Shown here in pieces: positions 8,720-17,194 of a stretch of 64,000 nt of DNA; the first letter of the stretch is position 1, and each line of letters opens with the position of its first letter. Source of the DNA: JABJOR01 sp965603075. Lineage in GTDB: Bacteria; Pseudomonadota; Alphaproteobacteria; Rhodospirillales; Casp-alpha2. The notes under the pieces are model-generated. The model was not told the DNA's origin, did not search any database, and saw only the letters and a list, made by a program, of their open reading frames with translations. Where the stretch lies: positions 62,001 through 126,000 of the forward strand of contig CBFDBO010000007.1 in NCBI GenBank assembly GCA_965603075.1. The letters are read 5' to 3'. A program made the position numbers and the translations under genes.

Positions 8720-9892
8720 ATGAAAACAGAGACTATGCGCATTATTGACCGGTATGTCGGCACACCGGTGTGCATAGTGTTGGCATGGCTCTCTGGTTTA
8801 TTAGTTAGAAAGCCAAAATCAGATACGGTTGTTATTTGTAAGTTTTTTGGTATTGGCAGCATGTGCCTAAGTTATCCTTTAATTTATGAGCTTAAGAAAC
8901 AAGGCGTTAGGGTCGTCTATCTGACTTTTACGTCTAACAAACCTATGGTGAACTTTTTGGGTGTGGATCGCTGCTTAACGATCAACCCAAAATCAATTCT
9001 GACATTTGGATTTGATGTGTTCAGAGTGATTTGGCAATTACGTCAAATCAGACCAACGGGGTTTTTAAATCTTGAATTTTTCTCACAATTTGCTGCCATC
9101 ATGTCCGTTCTATCTGGCGCCCCTGTAAGAGCCGGATTCCACATTTTGCATTTGTCTGTTGGTAAGTTATACACACATAAAATCAACTTAAACGTGTATC
9201 GATCTGTGAGCGAGAATTATTTGAATGTTGGCCTACTCAGTAGATTAATTCCGAGCTTTGAGGCGCCAGAGATTTATCCAAATACATTTCATTCTCCCGC
9301 AATTACGAAGCTGCCGCTCGATATATTAAAGCGAAATATTTTGATTAATACAGAAAGCAGCGATACCATTTGGGAGCTTAAATCTTGGGGCAATCATAAA
9401 TGGTCTCGCTTGATTGAATTACTGCAAGTGAAGTATCCGGATCATTCTCTTGTCTTGATTGGAACGTCATCCGTTGAGGAAGCCCATAAAGAAATTATCG
9501 CCGGTTTAAAACAAAATACGAATGTTGTTAATGCGGCGGGTTGTACAAGTTTTGATGAAGTAGTGAATTTAATTAAAGGAACGGATTTATTAATCTCCGT
9601 AGATAGCGGACCGCAACACATTAGTGCCTTGCTTAAACGTCCGACAATTGTCTTGTTTGGACCTGAAACGCCAGTTTTGTTCGGGCATCAATTACCCTGG
9701 GTGCGATCAATCCATAAGAACCTTATGTGCAGTCCCTGTCTGGCAATTTATGGCGCGAAAAAGAGCGTGTTGGATTGTCAGGATAATCAATGCATGAAAC
9801 AGATCGAACCTGCAGATGTTATGACATTTGTTACTGAATTTCTACCTATTGCGGATACAAATTTAAGTTATAAGACAGCCAAGATCGGATAG
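8720..9892 (+). CDS. Glycosyltransferase family 9 (heptosyltransferase-like)
   Basis: Probable cytoplasmic, membrane-associated transferase of the ADP-heptose:LPS heptosyltransferase family with a GT-B fold. The N-terminal half begins after a hydrophobic stretch (CIVLAWLSGLLV) with VVICKFFGIGSMCLSYPLI. The C-terminal half has the donor-site motif DSGPQHISALLKRPTIVLFG, followed by LFG and a Cys-rich stretch (CSPCL, DCQDNQC) seen in many GT9 proteins. The length of 390 residues is normal. It is transcribed away from the GT-C-like gene and ends only four bases from the convergent GspB-like gene. Its acceptor is unknown; with heptose-synthesis genes at 28-30 kb, a heptose donor is possible. Confidence 0.87.
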   Translation: MKTETMRIIDRYVGTPVCIVLAWLSGLLVRKPKSDTVVICKFFGIGSMCLSYPLIYELKKQGVRVVYLTFTSNKPMVNFLGVDRCLTINPKSILTFGFDVFRVIWQLRQIRPTGFLNLEFFSQFAAIMSVLSGAPVRAGFHILHLSVGKLYTHKINLNVYRSVSENYLNVGLLSRLIPSFEAPEIYPNTFHSPAITKLPLDILKRNILINTESSDTIWELKSWGNHKWSRLIELLQVKYPDHSLVLIGTSSVEEAHKEIIAGLKQNTNVVNAAGCTSFDEVVNLIKGTDLLISVDSGPQHISALLKRPTIVLFGPETPVLFGHQLPWVRSIHKNLMCSPCLAIYGAKKSVLDCQDNQCMKQIEPADVMTFVTEFLPIADTNLSYKTAKIG

Positions 9893-9896
9893 GCCA

Positions 9897-11327
9897 TTAA
9901 TTTACATCAGCCAGTCGTCTTAGTTCAATCTCTGCAGCAGAATATTGACGATAGGATGTAATACCCGTCTTTAAAGTTTTTCTGAAATAGTCTTTCGCTA
10001 AAATTTTTCTACCATTTAGTAAATGCATTTGTGCAATAAAGAAATACCCAGCACACTCTCGTTTAAGCTGTGTTAAATGATCTTCGTCAATCATGGCGTT
10101 GATAACCTGACTTACCGTTGCTTTGCCGGTGAAGTGTGCCACAATTATACCGGGCCACGTGGTGACTGTTTTGTTGGGGGTATAGGCTTCGGGAAATTGT
10201 TTTGAAGATGGGTTTACCCGTTTGTAACTCAGATACCCCCACAATAAGGCGTAGTCCTTTAAATCCGTTGTGGCCATATCATAAACGGCTTTGAAATCCT
10301 GTTCGGCTTCCCGTGGTTTATTATTATATAACTGCAAATACCCCCGACTAAACAAAGCGTTTACATGCCCAGGGGAGATGTTAATTGCTTGCGTATAATC
10401 TTCAATGGCTTGTTCTGGTTGTGCCTTTTGCTCTAATGCCCAACCCCGCCCGTAATAGGCATCTGAATAGGATTGTTTTAAATCAATAGCTTGGGTGAAA
10501 TCATTGATAGCTGCTGGGTATTCTTCTCTTGCGACATAAACCCAACCGCGCGCTAGATAGTAGGGGGCATTATTCGGATACAGGGCAATCGCTATGGAAA
10601 ATTCACGAACCGCTTCGCTTGAGCGCCCATGACGGGCATGGATTTGAGCAGATTTGAAATGTTCTTCTGCTTGATGAATATCCACAAAATTGATTTGTTG
10701 TTGATCTTGTGTGGTAACAGGGATGTTTGGCTTTTCAACAGCAGCGGGAATTTTTAAAACCTTCTGTTCAGGTTCAGGTTCAGGTTCTGGCACAGGCTCC
10801 GGTTCCGGTACAAGCGCCGGTACAGAATCAGTCTCTGGTATTGGCTCTGGTTCAACTTCAGGTTCTGATATGGGTGACGGTTCCTGAACGGGTTCAGGTT
10901 TAAGGTCCGGTTCCGGTACTGGTATAGATTTCGACACAGGTTCCGGCACGGGTGTAGGCATTGGCACTGACTCAAACTTAGACACTGGCTCCTGCTCAGG
11001 CACTGGTTCAGGCTCGGGCTCGGGGTTCTTTTCTATTGTTGGCTCTATTGGTAGGGCGGGTGGGGCCTCTTCAATTGATGCAATGGTTTGGGGGACTTCT
11101 TTTTGGCTGGACCACCAATAATATCCACCAGCTCCAATAAGCCCAGTCGCGACCAGAGTGAGCAGGGAAACCGTTAAAAATAGTTTCGAGGGTAAGGGGG
11201 AGCTGTCTTGATTTGATTGTTCGGATGGTCCCGGTTGTTCCGGTGCTTCCTGTGCATTGCTCTGAGGAGCAGGCTTGTTTTGCCGCTCAGATTCAGATTT
11301 TTTCAATGCATCAAGAATAATTGACAT
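9897..11327 (-). CDS. GspB-like membrane protein with Pro/Glu/Val-rich linker and TPR domain
   Basis: The N-terminus MSIILDALKKSESERQ is the signature of GspB/ExeB-type proteins, which with GspA help outer-membrane secretins pass and anchor to peptidoglycan. A single membrane helix follows (about 50-72, LFLTVSLLTLVATGLIGAGG). Next is a long periplasmic linker built of repeating PEPxPEP and PVPEP units (about 85-200). The last part is not the usual GspB domain but three or four tetratricopeptide repeats (about 220-350; pattern AYYGRGWALEQKAQPEQAIEDYTQAI). It starts 11 bases after the GspA-like gene and must be co-transcribed with it. The TPR fusion suggests that it recruits another pilus or secretin component. 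Confidence 0.8.
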   Translation of the reverse strand: MSIILDALKKSESERQNKPAPQSNAQEAPEQPGPSEQSNQDSSPLPSKLFLTVSLLTLVATGLIGAGGYYWWSSQKEVPQTIASIEEAPPALPIEPTIEKNPEPEPEPVPEQEPVSKFESVPMPTPVPEPVSKSIPVPEPDLKPEPVQEPSPISEPEVEPEPIPETDSVPALVPEPEPVPEPEPEPEQKVLKIPAAVEKPNIPVTTQDQQQINFVDIHQAEEHFKSAQIHARHGRSSEAVREFSIAIALYPNNAPYYLARGWVYVAREEYPAAINDFTQAIDLKQSYSDAYYGRGWALEQKAQPEQAIEDYTQAINISPGHVNALFSRGYLQLYNNKPREAEQDFKAVYDMATTDLKDYALLWGYLSYKRVNPSSKQFPEAYTPNKTVTTWPGIIVAHFTGKATVSQVINAMIDEDHLTQLKRECAGYFFIAQMHLLNGRKILAKDYFRKTLKTGITSYRQYSAAEIELRRLADVN

Positions 11328-11338
11328 TAAGAAGCCTG

Positions 11339-13006
11339 TTATAAATTAGGATAAAGAACGGGTGCAATGATATCACCAATTTCATTATCAAGATGAATGA
11401 GCGTTAGAGGGTCAATCAGACCATCGGATTTTAAAGTGTGATCGTGTTTAAATTGATTAATTCTTGCGCGTAGATTCTCGTCATAAACTTCAGGATCATC
11501 AACGGCCTCCAACAATTGGGTGTTGATCTTTAACATCCGTTTTCGAACCCACGATACATCTTTCCCAATCATATTTGGTTGCAGTATTCTGTTATAAAAT
11601 GGTGGGGGTTGCCATAATAATAATAGAGAGCCGGTAGGAAGAGATTTAAAGTCTTCCCTTGAAACGATGATCGGCTTTGTTGCGGTTGCTAGGGTCACAC
11701 TAGCATCGCTCACTTTAACGACCGTAAGGTAACGGCTGTCACCATCCTTGGTGACAAGTTCGATCATAAAGGGGCGATTGATTAAATATAGTGAAGGCCA
11801 GTTCTCAATAAGCTTACCTTCAAAGGGAAGGCAGGCAAGCCCCGCTTGTAGCGCATCCTGACAGGATTGAATAACCTGATGAATACCTTTGGTGCTATTC
11901 CACTGACCACCCAAGTTGGTGAAGGCGTTTGTATAGGTGTCGTCTTCACTTAATTTATTTAGAACATCTTGCGGTGAACTTGAAGATGTTCTTGTTGGGG
12001 AAGATTGAGAATATAAAAGGTACGACAGGTTTGATTTTATAAGATTCTGTAGGGGGGGAGAGACGAAAAAAGCAGCCGCCAACACCCCCAGCAATAAAAA
12101 TACGATTAAAAATTTTGAGCGTGGTTTTGGGGTAAATAAATCTGGCTCTGACGGTAAAGTCACAGATTGCTGAGTTGATTGCCCCGTTGATTGCCGCGTC
12201 TCACCAAGTGTTTCTATGGCGGCGGCGGCGGCAAGTTGTTTTGTGATCACCGCCTGTCCGGATGCGTAGGCACCCAACAGACATCTTTCGCAAACCGAAT
12301 TGATTAATCGGGGGATGCCGCGTGTACTGGCATAAATTTCGTGAAGGACCTCTTCGGTAAATAAATCATCGGGCAAACCCGCGATCTCCGTCCGGTGGAG
12401 AATATAGTTTTCCGTTTCTTGTTGGTCCATGGGCTCCAGATGATAACGGGCAGAGATACGTTGGGATAATTGGCGTAAGCTAAACTGATCGATGTGGTCT
12501 CTGAGCTCTGTCTGACCGATTAAAATAATCTGTAAGAGTTTATTACGACTTGTTTCCAAATTGGTGAGCAGGCGAACTTGTTCTAATAATTCGAAACTTA
12601 AATTTTGTGCTTCATCGATGATAACAACGGCGCGCCCTCCGGTGGCATAAAAATCGAGTAAGAAAATATTCAATGCGGCCGTCAGGGTTTTTATACTGGG
12701 TTGAAGCCCTGCGATATCCACCCCCAACTCTTCACATATGGTGGCGAGCAAATCAATTTCTGAAATTCGGGGGTTAAGGCACAACGCTAATTTAACGTCG
12801 TCGCTCATTTGTTCTGACATATAACGACACAGCGTTGTCTTACCGGTACCGACTTCACCGGTCAGAAGGACAAAACCGTTCCCCCCTTGCACACCAAAAA
12901 CCAAGTGGGCGAGGGCCTCGGAATGGCGTTTGCTTAGGTAGACGTATTTTGGGTCGGGTGTATTGGAGAACGGGTTTTCTTCAATGCCGAAAAATTCTCG
13001 ATACAT
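11339..13006 (-). CDS. GspA/ExeA-like AAA ATPase with peptidoglycan-binding C-terminus
   Basis: Inner-membrane ATPase that in type II secretion remodels peptidoglycan contacts so that the secretin can assemble. The N-terminus MYREFFGIEENPFSNTPDP is diagnostic of ExeA-type proteins. The Walker A motif is at residues 50-58 (GEVGTGKTT) and Walker B at 127-132 (VVIIDE); a sensor region (LLQIILIGQTEL) follows. A membrane helix lies near residue 305-325. The periplasmic part ends in a PG_binding_1-like domain (about 475-545, with VSWVRKRML and DGLIDPLTL). The length of 555 residues is usual. No type II secretion gene is in the window, so the nearby Tad secretin CpaC is the natural partner. Confidence 0.88.
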   Translation of the reverse strand: MYREFFGIEENPFSNTPDPKYVYLSKRHSEALAHLVFGVQGGNGFVLLTGEVGTGKTTLCRYMSEQMSDDVKLALCLNPRISEIDLLATICEELGVDIAGLQPSIKTLTAALNIFLLDFYATGGRAVVIIDEAQNLSFELLEQVRLLTNLETSRNKLLQIILIGQTELRDHIDQFSLRQLSQRISARYHLEPMDQQETENYILHRTEIAGLPDDLFTEEVLHEIYASTRGIPRLINSVCERCLLGAYASGQAVITKQLAAAAAIETLGETRQSTGQSTQQSVTLPSEPDLFTPKPRSKFLIVFLLLGVLAAAFFVSPPLQNLIKSNLSYLLYSQSSPTRTSSSSPQDVLNKLSEDDTYTNAFTNLGGQWNSTKGIHQVIQSCQDALQAGLACLPFEGKLIENWPSLYLINRPFMIELVTKDGDSRYLTVVKVSDASVTLATATKPIIVSREDFKSLPTGSLLLLWQPPPFYNRILQPNMIGKDVSWVRKRMLKINTQLLEAVDDPEVYDENLRARINQFKHDHTLKSDGLIDPLTLIHLDNEIGDIIAPVLYPNL

Positions 13007-13067
13007 TCAAATATATGTCCCGTATATGTCGCGTAAGCGTTTCGTTAAAGCTAGCGTGTAGCCAGCC

Positions 13068-13775
13068 CTACAGTTTTGTTAACCGTTGGAGTCGATTGAG
13101 GTCACGGATAACCAGGTTCTTGTGTTTACGCTCGATAATACCATCGCGCGCCAAAGAACCAATGGCTTGGGCGACGACCTGTTTGTCCGAACCAACAAAG
13201 GAAGCCAGTTCCGCATGGTTGGGTACATTATAGATGATCCAGTTTTCGCTGCCACTGGTGTCCGGTTGGGCGATACGAATAAGCTCGTTATAGACACGTT
13301 GATGCGGGGAAAGCGAGCTCATGACCGTCACACGAGAGTTCAAATCCCGAATGATGCTGGTAAAACGTTTCAGCATGTTGAACGCAACGATGGGGCTGTT
13401 GCGCAAAATCTCTTGGAAATCGGTGCTCGACATTTCAGCAAGTGACGTGGGTTCAAGAGCCGTTACCTGAGCGGAGCGGAATTTATGATCAATGGCGGAA
13501 AGCTCGCCAAAAATTTCACCGGATCCAAGGTCAGCAAGCGAGACTTCGATGTCTTTGGTCAACAAATCCATCACCCGGAGACGACCCTCAACAATGAAAT
13601 ACACATTGCTGCCCGTGTCATGGCGATCAACAACTATTTCATCTGTTTCGAATTCCAGCCATTTGCACCGGCTTGCAAGATCATCGATGATGTTTTGGGG
13701 AACATCTTCAAATAGGGCTATCCCGTTTAATGACCGTGCATTTTCTGCTTGTTGTTCTGACACCCTGATACTCAC
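13068..13775 (-). CDS. Crp/Fnr-family transcriptional regulator
   Basis: A cyclic-nucleotide-binding-type domain (about residues 20-135, with GSGEIFGELSAIDHKFRSAQVTALEP) is followed by the long dimerisation helix and a Crp-type winged helix (about 165-228, NHAELASFVGSDKQVVAQAIGSLARDG, here given in shorter parts: NHAELASFVG, SDKQVVAQAI). The FGELS and RSA residues agree with a cyclic-nucleotide pocket, and there is no N-terminal Cys cluster as in Fnr. The start is a GTG. The gene lies on its own strand between the GspAB pair and the Tad genes and may control one of them; its target sites were not found. Confidence 0.88.
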   Translation of the reverse strand: MSIRVSEQQAENARSLNGIALFEDVPQNIIDDLASRCKWLEFETDEIVVDRHDTGSNVYFIVEGRLRVMDLLTKDIEVSLADLGSGEIFGELSAIDHKFRSAQVTALEPTSLAEMSSTDFQEILRNSPIVAFNMLKRFTSIIRDLNSRVTVMSSLSPHQRVYNELIRIAQPDTSGSENWIIYNVPNHAELASFVGSDKQVVAQAIGSLARDGIIERKHKNLVIRDLNRLQRLTKL

Positions 13776-13873
13776 TCAATTTTTTTGACTAATTATGGTT
13801 TATATATCAATTCTTTACATACGTGCAATCAATGTCTTAACAGTTATATACATGTATGTAATTAATGAGGTCG

Positions 13874-14620
13874 TTAATACGCGCGGAATTGCGAATATAT
13901 TTTTAAATTTTGTTGCACTGCTTCTTCATCTAGGTCCTTACGGGCTAAGGCTTCAGCAGATTTTACATCGCCTTTGATGCCATAGAAAAACGCTAGGTTC
14001 TGTCGTAACTGCGGACTGTTTCGTGTTAACCTTGGAACCCCGTTTAATATGGCAATTGCTTTATCAATATCACCTGATAGGGCCGCCGATATGGCCATGT
14101 TATTGTAAATAACGGGATTGTCACTGGAAAGGGGGAGGGCCTGTTCGTATGATGCCTGGGCTTTTGCGAACTCATCAATCAGATCATAGGCAATACCCAA
14201 TAAGGAATGTACTTCCCAATTATCTGGGGTTTGCGCAACAGCCTGATTTAGCTTTTCAATGGCCTCTTCTGATTTTCCCAGGGCTATTTTTGTTTTACTA
14301 TATTCGATAAGATAACGGGTGGATTGATTATCGAGGTAGTCCGTATTTTCAAGCACGCCAAGGGCTTCGTTCTCAGCGCCGATGTATCTTAGGTTTCTGG
14401 CAAGGGCCAACGCAATATCGGGATCATCGGGCACCCGCAGGATGAGTTTTTGATAATACTGGATCGCTGATTTATAATCATTGGACCGCTCTGCTGAGAA
14501 TGCGGCATCAAACAACGTGCTTGTGACGGCGCTTTCATCCTTTTTGGGCTTCTCTGTGGCACATCCAGCCATTACAGAAAGAGCGAGTAAAAGGGAGAGG
14601 CTTAGAAATATGTGTCTCAT
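13874..14620 (-). CDS. tadD: TPR lipoprotein, TadD-like pilus assembly protein
   Basis: Outer- or inner-membrane-anchored lipoprotein: hydrophobic signal LSLSLLLALSVM followed by the lipobox MAGC. The mature part carries about five tetratricopeptide repeats (for example AIQYYQKLILRVPDDPDIAL and AQASYEQALPLSSDNPVIYNN, each of normal 34-residue spacing). TadD proteins of this size help localise and assemble the secretin of Tad pili. It is divergent from tadG with a 232-base spacer. The symbol rests on architecture and position, because TPR lipoproteins vary too much in sequence to be certain. Confidence 0.78.
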   Translation of the reverse strand: MRHIFLSLSLLLALSVMAGCATEKPKKDESAVTSTLFDAAFSAERSNDYKSAIQYYQKLILRVPDDPDIALALARNLRYIGAENEALGVLENTDYLDNQSTRYLIEYSKTKIALGKSEEAIEKLNQAVAQTPDNWEVHSLLGIAYDLIDEFAKAQASYEQALPLSSDNPVIYNNMAISAALSGDIDKAIAILNGVPRLTRNSPQLRQNLAFFYGIKGDVKSAEALARKDLDEEAVQQNLKIYSQFRAY

Positions 14621-14852
14621 GAAATTTATTAATCCAGTAAAAACTTTGTCATTGTAAGATAAAACTTACGAGAGAAACATTCATAACTCAAGAATTCAAA
14701 TAACCTTCAATATTGAAATTATCATATGAATTCAATTTATTGAGAGTGATTGTCATCACTGTAATTTTTTAGAAATATATATTATAGTCATTTTATGTTG
14801 TACGGGTATGCAACATTTTAACTGGGATTTATAGGTGGAGATATAATACGCC

Positions 14853-16208
14853 ATGATCGTTAAAGGCGTGAACAATAAATATAAAATTTCGACCGATAGC
14901 ATTATTCATAGTGCTTTTGTGTCGCGTTTGCGTTTGTTTAAAACAAATCGTCAGGGTGTCATTGCGGTGATGCTGGCTTTGTTGTTGCCTGTTATGGTTG
15001 GTTTCGTTGGGCTTGGCGTCGAAGTCGGCTTGTGGTTCCAACTTAAACGTGACGTTCAAACCGCCGCTGATGCCGCCGCCATTGCGGGCGCCTACGAAGT
15101 GCTGGAATCTTCTCCTACTGCGGCAACCATTCTAGCGGCATCGTCCACGGATGCGACGTTGAATGGTTATGACGCAACAACGGATACCCTGACGGCGGTG
15201 AACCCGCCAACAACTGGTCCCAATACCGGAGACGATGACGCTGTAGAGGTCAATATTAGCACCCCTGTTAGTTTACTGTTTTCCAGCGTTTTCCTTGATG
15301 ATTCAGTCACCATCGCCGCCCGCGCCGTTGCAAGTTCTGAACCCGGTGGGGACGAAGCTTGCGTGTTATCATTGAGTGATACATCGCAAGGGGCCGTTGG
15401 GATAGGAGGGACGGTAACAATGGACGGGTGCTTAATTGCGGCACAGTCAACCTCTTCAAGCTCGATTAAAGTATCGGGCGGCGGGGACCTGACCGTGGAT
15501 TGTTTGTCCACATCCGGCGATGTGACAAACCTAGGCACGATGACCCTAACAGAATGCAACAGCGCAAATATAGGCGTTTCGGAAATCGCCGACCCTTACG
15601 CGGATCTGACCATGCCGGCCGAAGTTGCTAGTTCTAGTGATTGCGATACAGAAAACAACCCAGATGGCAGTGGAAATTATTCATTGGCGCAAAATGATAC
15701 CGATGGAAATGGTGTGGTGGTTTTTTGTAGTAATGTTTCTCTTTCAACGGGTACCTATGATTTTGAATCGGGCACAACTTTCGCTTTCTTCGGCGCGGAT
15801 TTAAGCATCACAGGCGGTACTGTAACGGGTGACGGTGTGACATTTCTCTTTACAGGATCGGGGAACAGTTGGGGTGGGGTGAATATCGCGGGTAATGCTA
15901 ATGTGGATTTAAGCGCCCAGAGCACGGGCGATTATGCGGGGATGTTATTTTATCAAGATGGTAACGCCAGCAGTAATAATAACAATTTCACTTTTACCGG
16001 TGGTTCTAGTACCGAACTAACCGGGGTCATATACGCCCCCAATAATGATGTATCGTTTTCAGGTAACAATGTAACCGATGACGATGGTTGTCTACAGGTT
16101 GTCGCCGATACGGTTGATTATAATGGAAATGTTACCATAACAAATCAATGTGATGGAACCGGTGTATCAGCAATTTACACGTCCTATACGGTTTTATTAA
16201 TTGAATGA
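14853..16208 (+). CDS. tadG: TadG-family pilus protein with long beta-rich passenger
   Basis: The N-terminal part has the TadE/TadG-type pseudopilin segment (about residues 30-75: NRQGVIAVMLALLLPVMVG, then LGVEVGLWFQLKRDVQTAAD). The remaining 370 residues are secreted-looking: rich in Gly, Ser, Thr, Asn and Asp, with short alternating strands and several Cys. The repetitive pattern (SITGGTVTGDGVTFLF, DYAGMLFYQDGNASSNNN) suggests a beta-helix or similar stack. No von Willebrand A MIDAS motif is visible, unlike in classic TadG. Related alphaproteobacterial proteins are annotated TadG-related. It may sit at the pilus base or tip. It begins the rightward Tad gene series. Confidence 0.8.
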   Translation: MIVKGVNNKYKISTDSIIHSAFVSRLRLFKTNRQGVIAVMLALLLPVMVGFVGLGVEVGLWFQLKRDVQTAADAAAIAGAYEVLESSPTAATILAASSTDATLNGYDATTDTLTAVNPPTTGPNTGDDDAVEVNISTPVSLLFSSVFLDDSVTIAARAVASSEPGGDEACVLSLSDTSQGAVGIGGTVTMDGCLIAAQSTSSSSIKVSGGGDLTVDCLSTSGDVTNLGTMTLTECNSANIGVSEIADPYADLTMPAEVASSSDCDTENNPDGSGNYSLAQNDTDGNGVVVFCSNVSLSTGTYDFESGTTFAFFGADLSITGGTVTGDGVTFLFTGSGNSWGGVNIAGNANVDLSAQSTGDYAGMLFYQDGNASSNNNNFTFTGGSSTELTGVIYAPNNDVSFSGNNVTDDDGCLQVVADTVDYNGNVTITNQCDGTGVSAIYTSYTVLLIE

Positions 16209-16288
16209 TTTATACGGAAATTTTCAAAATTAGTGTAAACTATAGAAATATTTAAAATATTATACGCGCCAAAAGGTGAAGATGGAAA

Positions 16289-16738
16289 ATGAATAGATAC
16301 AGGGCAATAATTCAAAGGGTTAAGCTGCTTGCGCATACTAAGCGCGGGGCTGCTGCTGTTGAATTTGCATTGTTGATGCCCATCATTTCGGCGTTATTTA
16401 TCGGTGTTGTTAATTATGGTCTGATTGTATTCGATCAGATGGAATTGAACAGTGCGGCCCGTGCTGGTGCGCAAATGGCATTAATTGATGCGTCCGATAC
16501 ATCCGCGATCCAACAGGTGGTGGTGGATTCTACCAATCTGGATATTACAGCGAGTAATGTTACGGTTACTGAATCTTGTAATTGTTATAATGGTGATGCA
16601 GCGCTTTGCTCTGATACGACATGCAATAGTAAGCCTGTGGAGCATTATTTCACGGTAACCATTAATGAAGATTACACTTTGCTGCTCGTGCCAACGACGA
16701 TTGCCCTTACCGGGACAGCGTCGGTACGGACGGAATAA
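16289..16738 (+). CDS. tadE: TadE-family minor pseudopilin
   Basis: A 149-residue protein with the TadE motif RGAAAVEFALLMPIISALF near residues 27-45, where the Glu after Val is the conserved residue required for processing by the prepilin peptidase. One hydrophobic helix is followed by a Thr/Asp/Asn-rich periplasmic domain with four Cys (CNCYNGDAALC and TTC). TadE and TadF are minor pseudopilins needed for Tad pilus production. An AAGGTGAAGATGG ribosome-binding stretch lies before the ATG. The next pseudopilin gene follows after five bases. Confidence 0.88.
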   Translation: MNRYRAIIQRVKLLAHTKRGAAAVEFALLMPIISALFIGVVNYGLIVFDQMELNSAARAGAQMALIDASDTSAIQQVVVDSTNLDITASNVTVTESCNCYNGDAALCSDTTCNSKPVEHYFTVTINEDYTLLLVPTTIALTGTASVRTE

Positions 16739-16743
16739 TTCAT

Positions 16744-17169
16744 ATGTGTAACGTTTTCAATAGATCTTTTATACGTAAATTTTGGTCCGTTTTTGTATGC
16801 AGAAAAGCGGCGACGGCGGTTGAGTTTGCCCTTGTTGCACCTGTATTTTTGATGATGGTCATTGGTATTTTTGAAATGAGTAGGGCGATGTGGATCAAAT
16901 CTTCTATGCAGTTTGCTGTTGAAGAAACCACACGGCACGCCATCGTGAATTCCAGTGCGACGGCCTCGGATTTGGCTGCTTACGCTCTGTCTGAACTGGG
17001 CAGCAGTGGAATGAACCTATCGGGCGCATCCTTTAGCGCTACTCTGACAGTTTCCGGAACGATTACATATGTGGATATTCAGGGCAGTTATGTATTTTCG
17101 TCTATGGTGCCACTGGTGCCATTCCCCGATGTCACATTGACTGCAAAATCTCGTGTCCCGACAAATTAG
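16744..17169 (+). CDS. TadE/TadF-like minor pseudopilin
   Basis: A 141-residue protein with a second TadE-type segment (RKAATAVEFALVAPVFLMM, about residues 20-38) and a short periplasmic domain without Cys. The pair of adjacent pseudopilins with tadG is the usual set of small Tad components. The gene starts five bases after the previous stop and is certainly co-transcribed. Whether it corresponds to TadE or TadF of the reference systems cannot be decided by eye. Confidence 0.86.
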   Translation: MCNVFNRSFIRKFWSVFVCRKAATAVEFALVAPVFLMMVIGIFEMSRAMWIKSSMQFAVEETTRHAIVNSSATASDLAAYALSELGSSGMNLSGASFSATLTVSGTITYVDIQGSYVFSSMVPLVPFPDVTLTAKSRVPTN

Positions 17170-17194
17170 CATGATAAGGTTCCCCTACTAAAAA

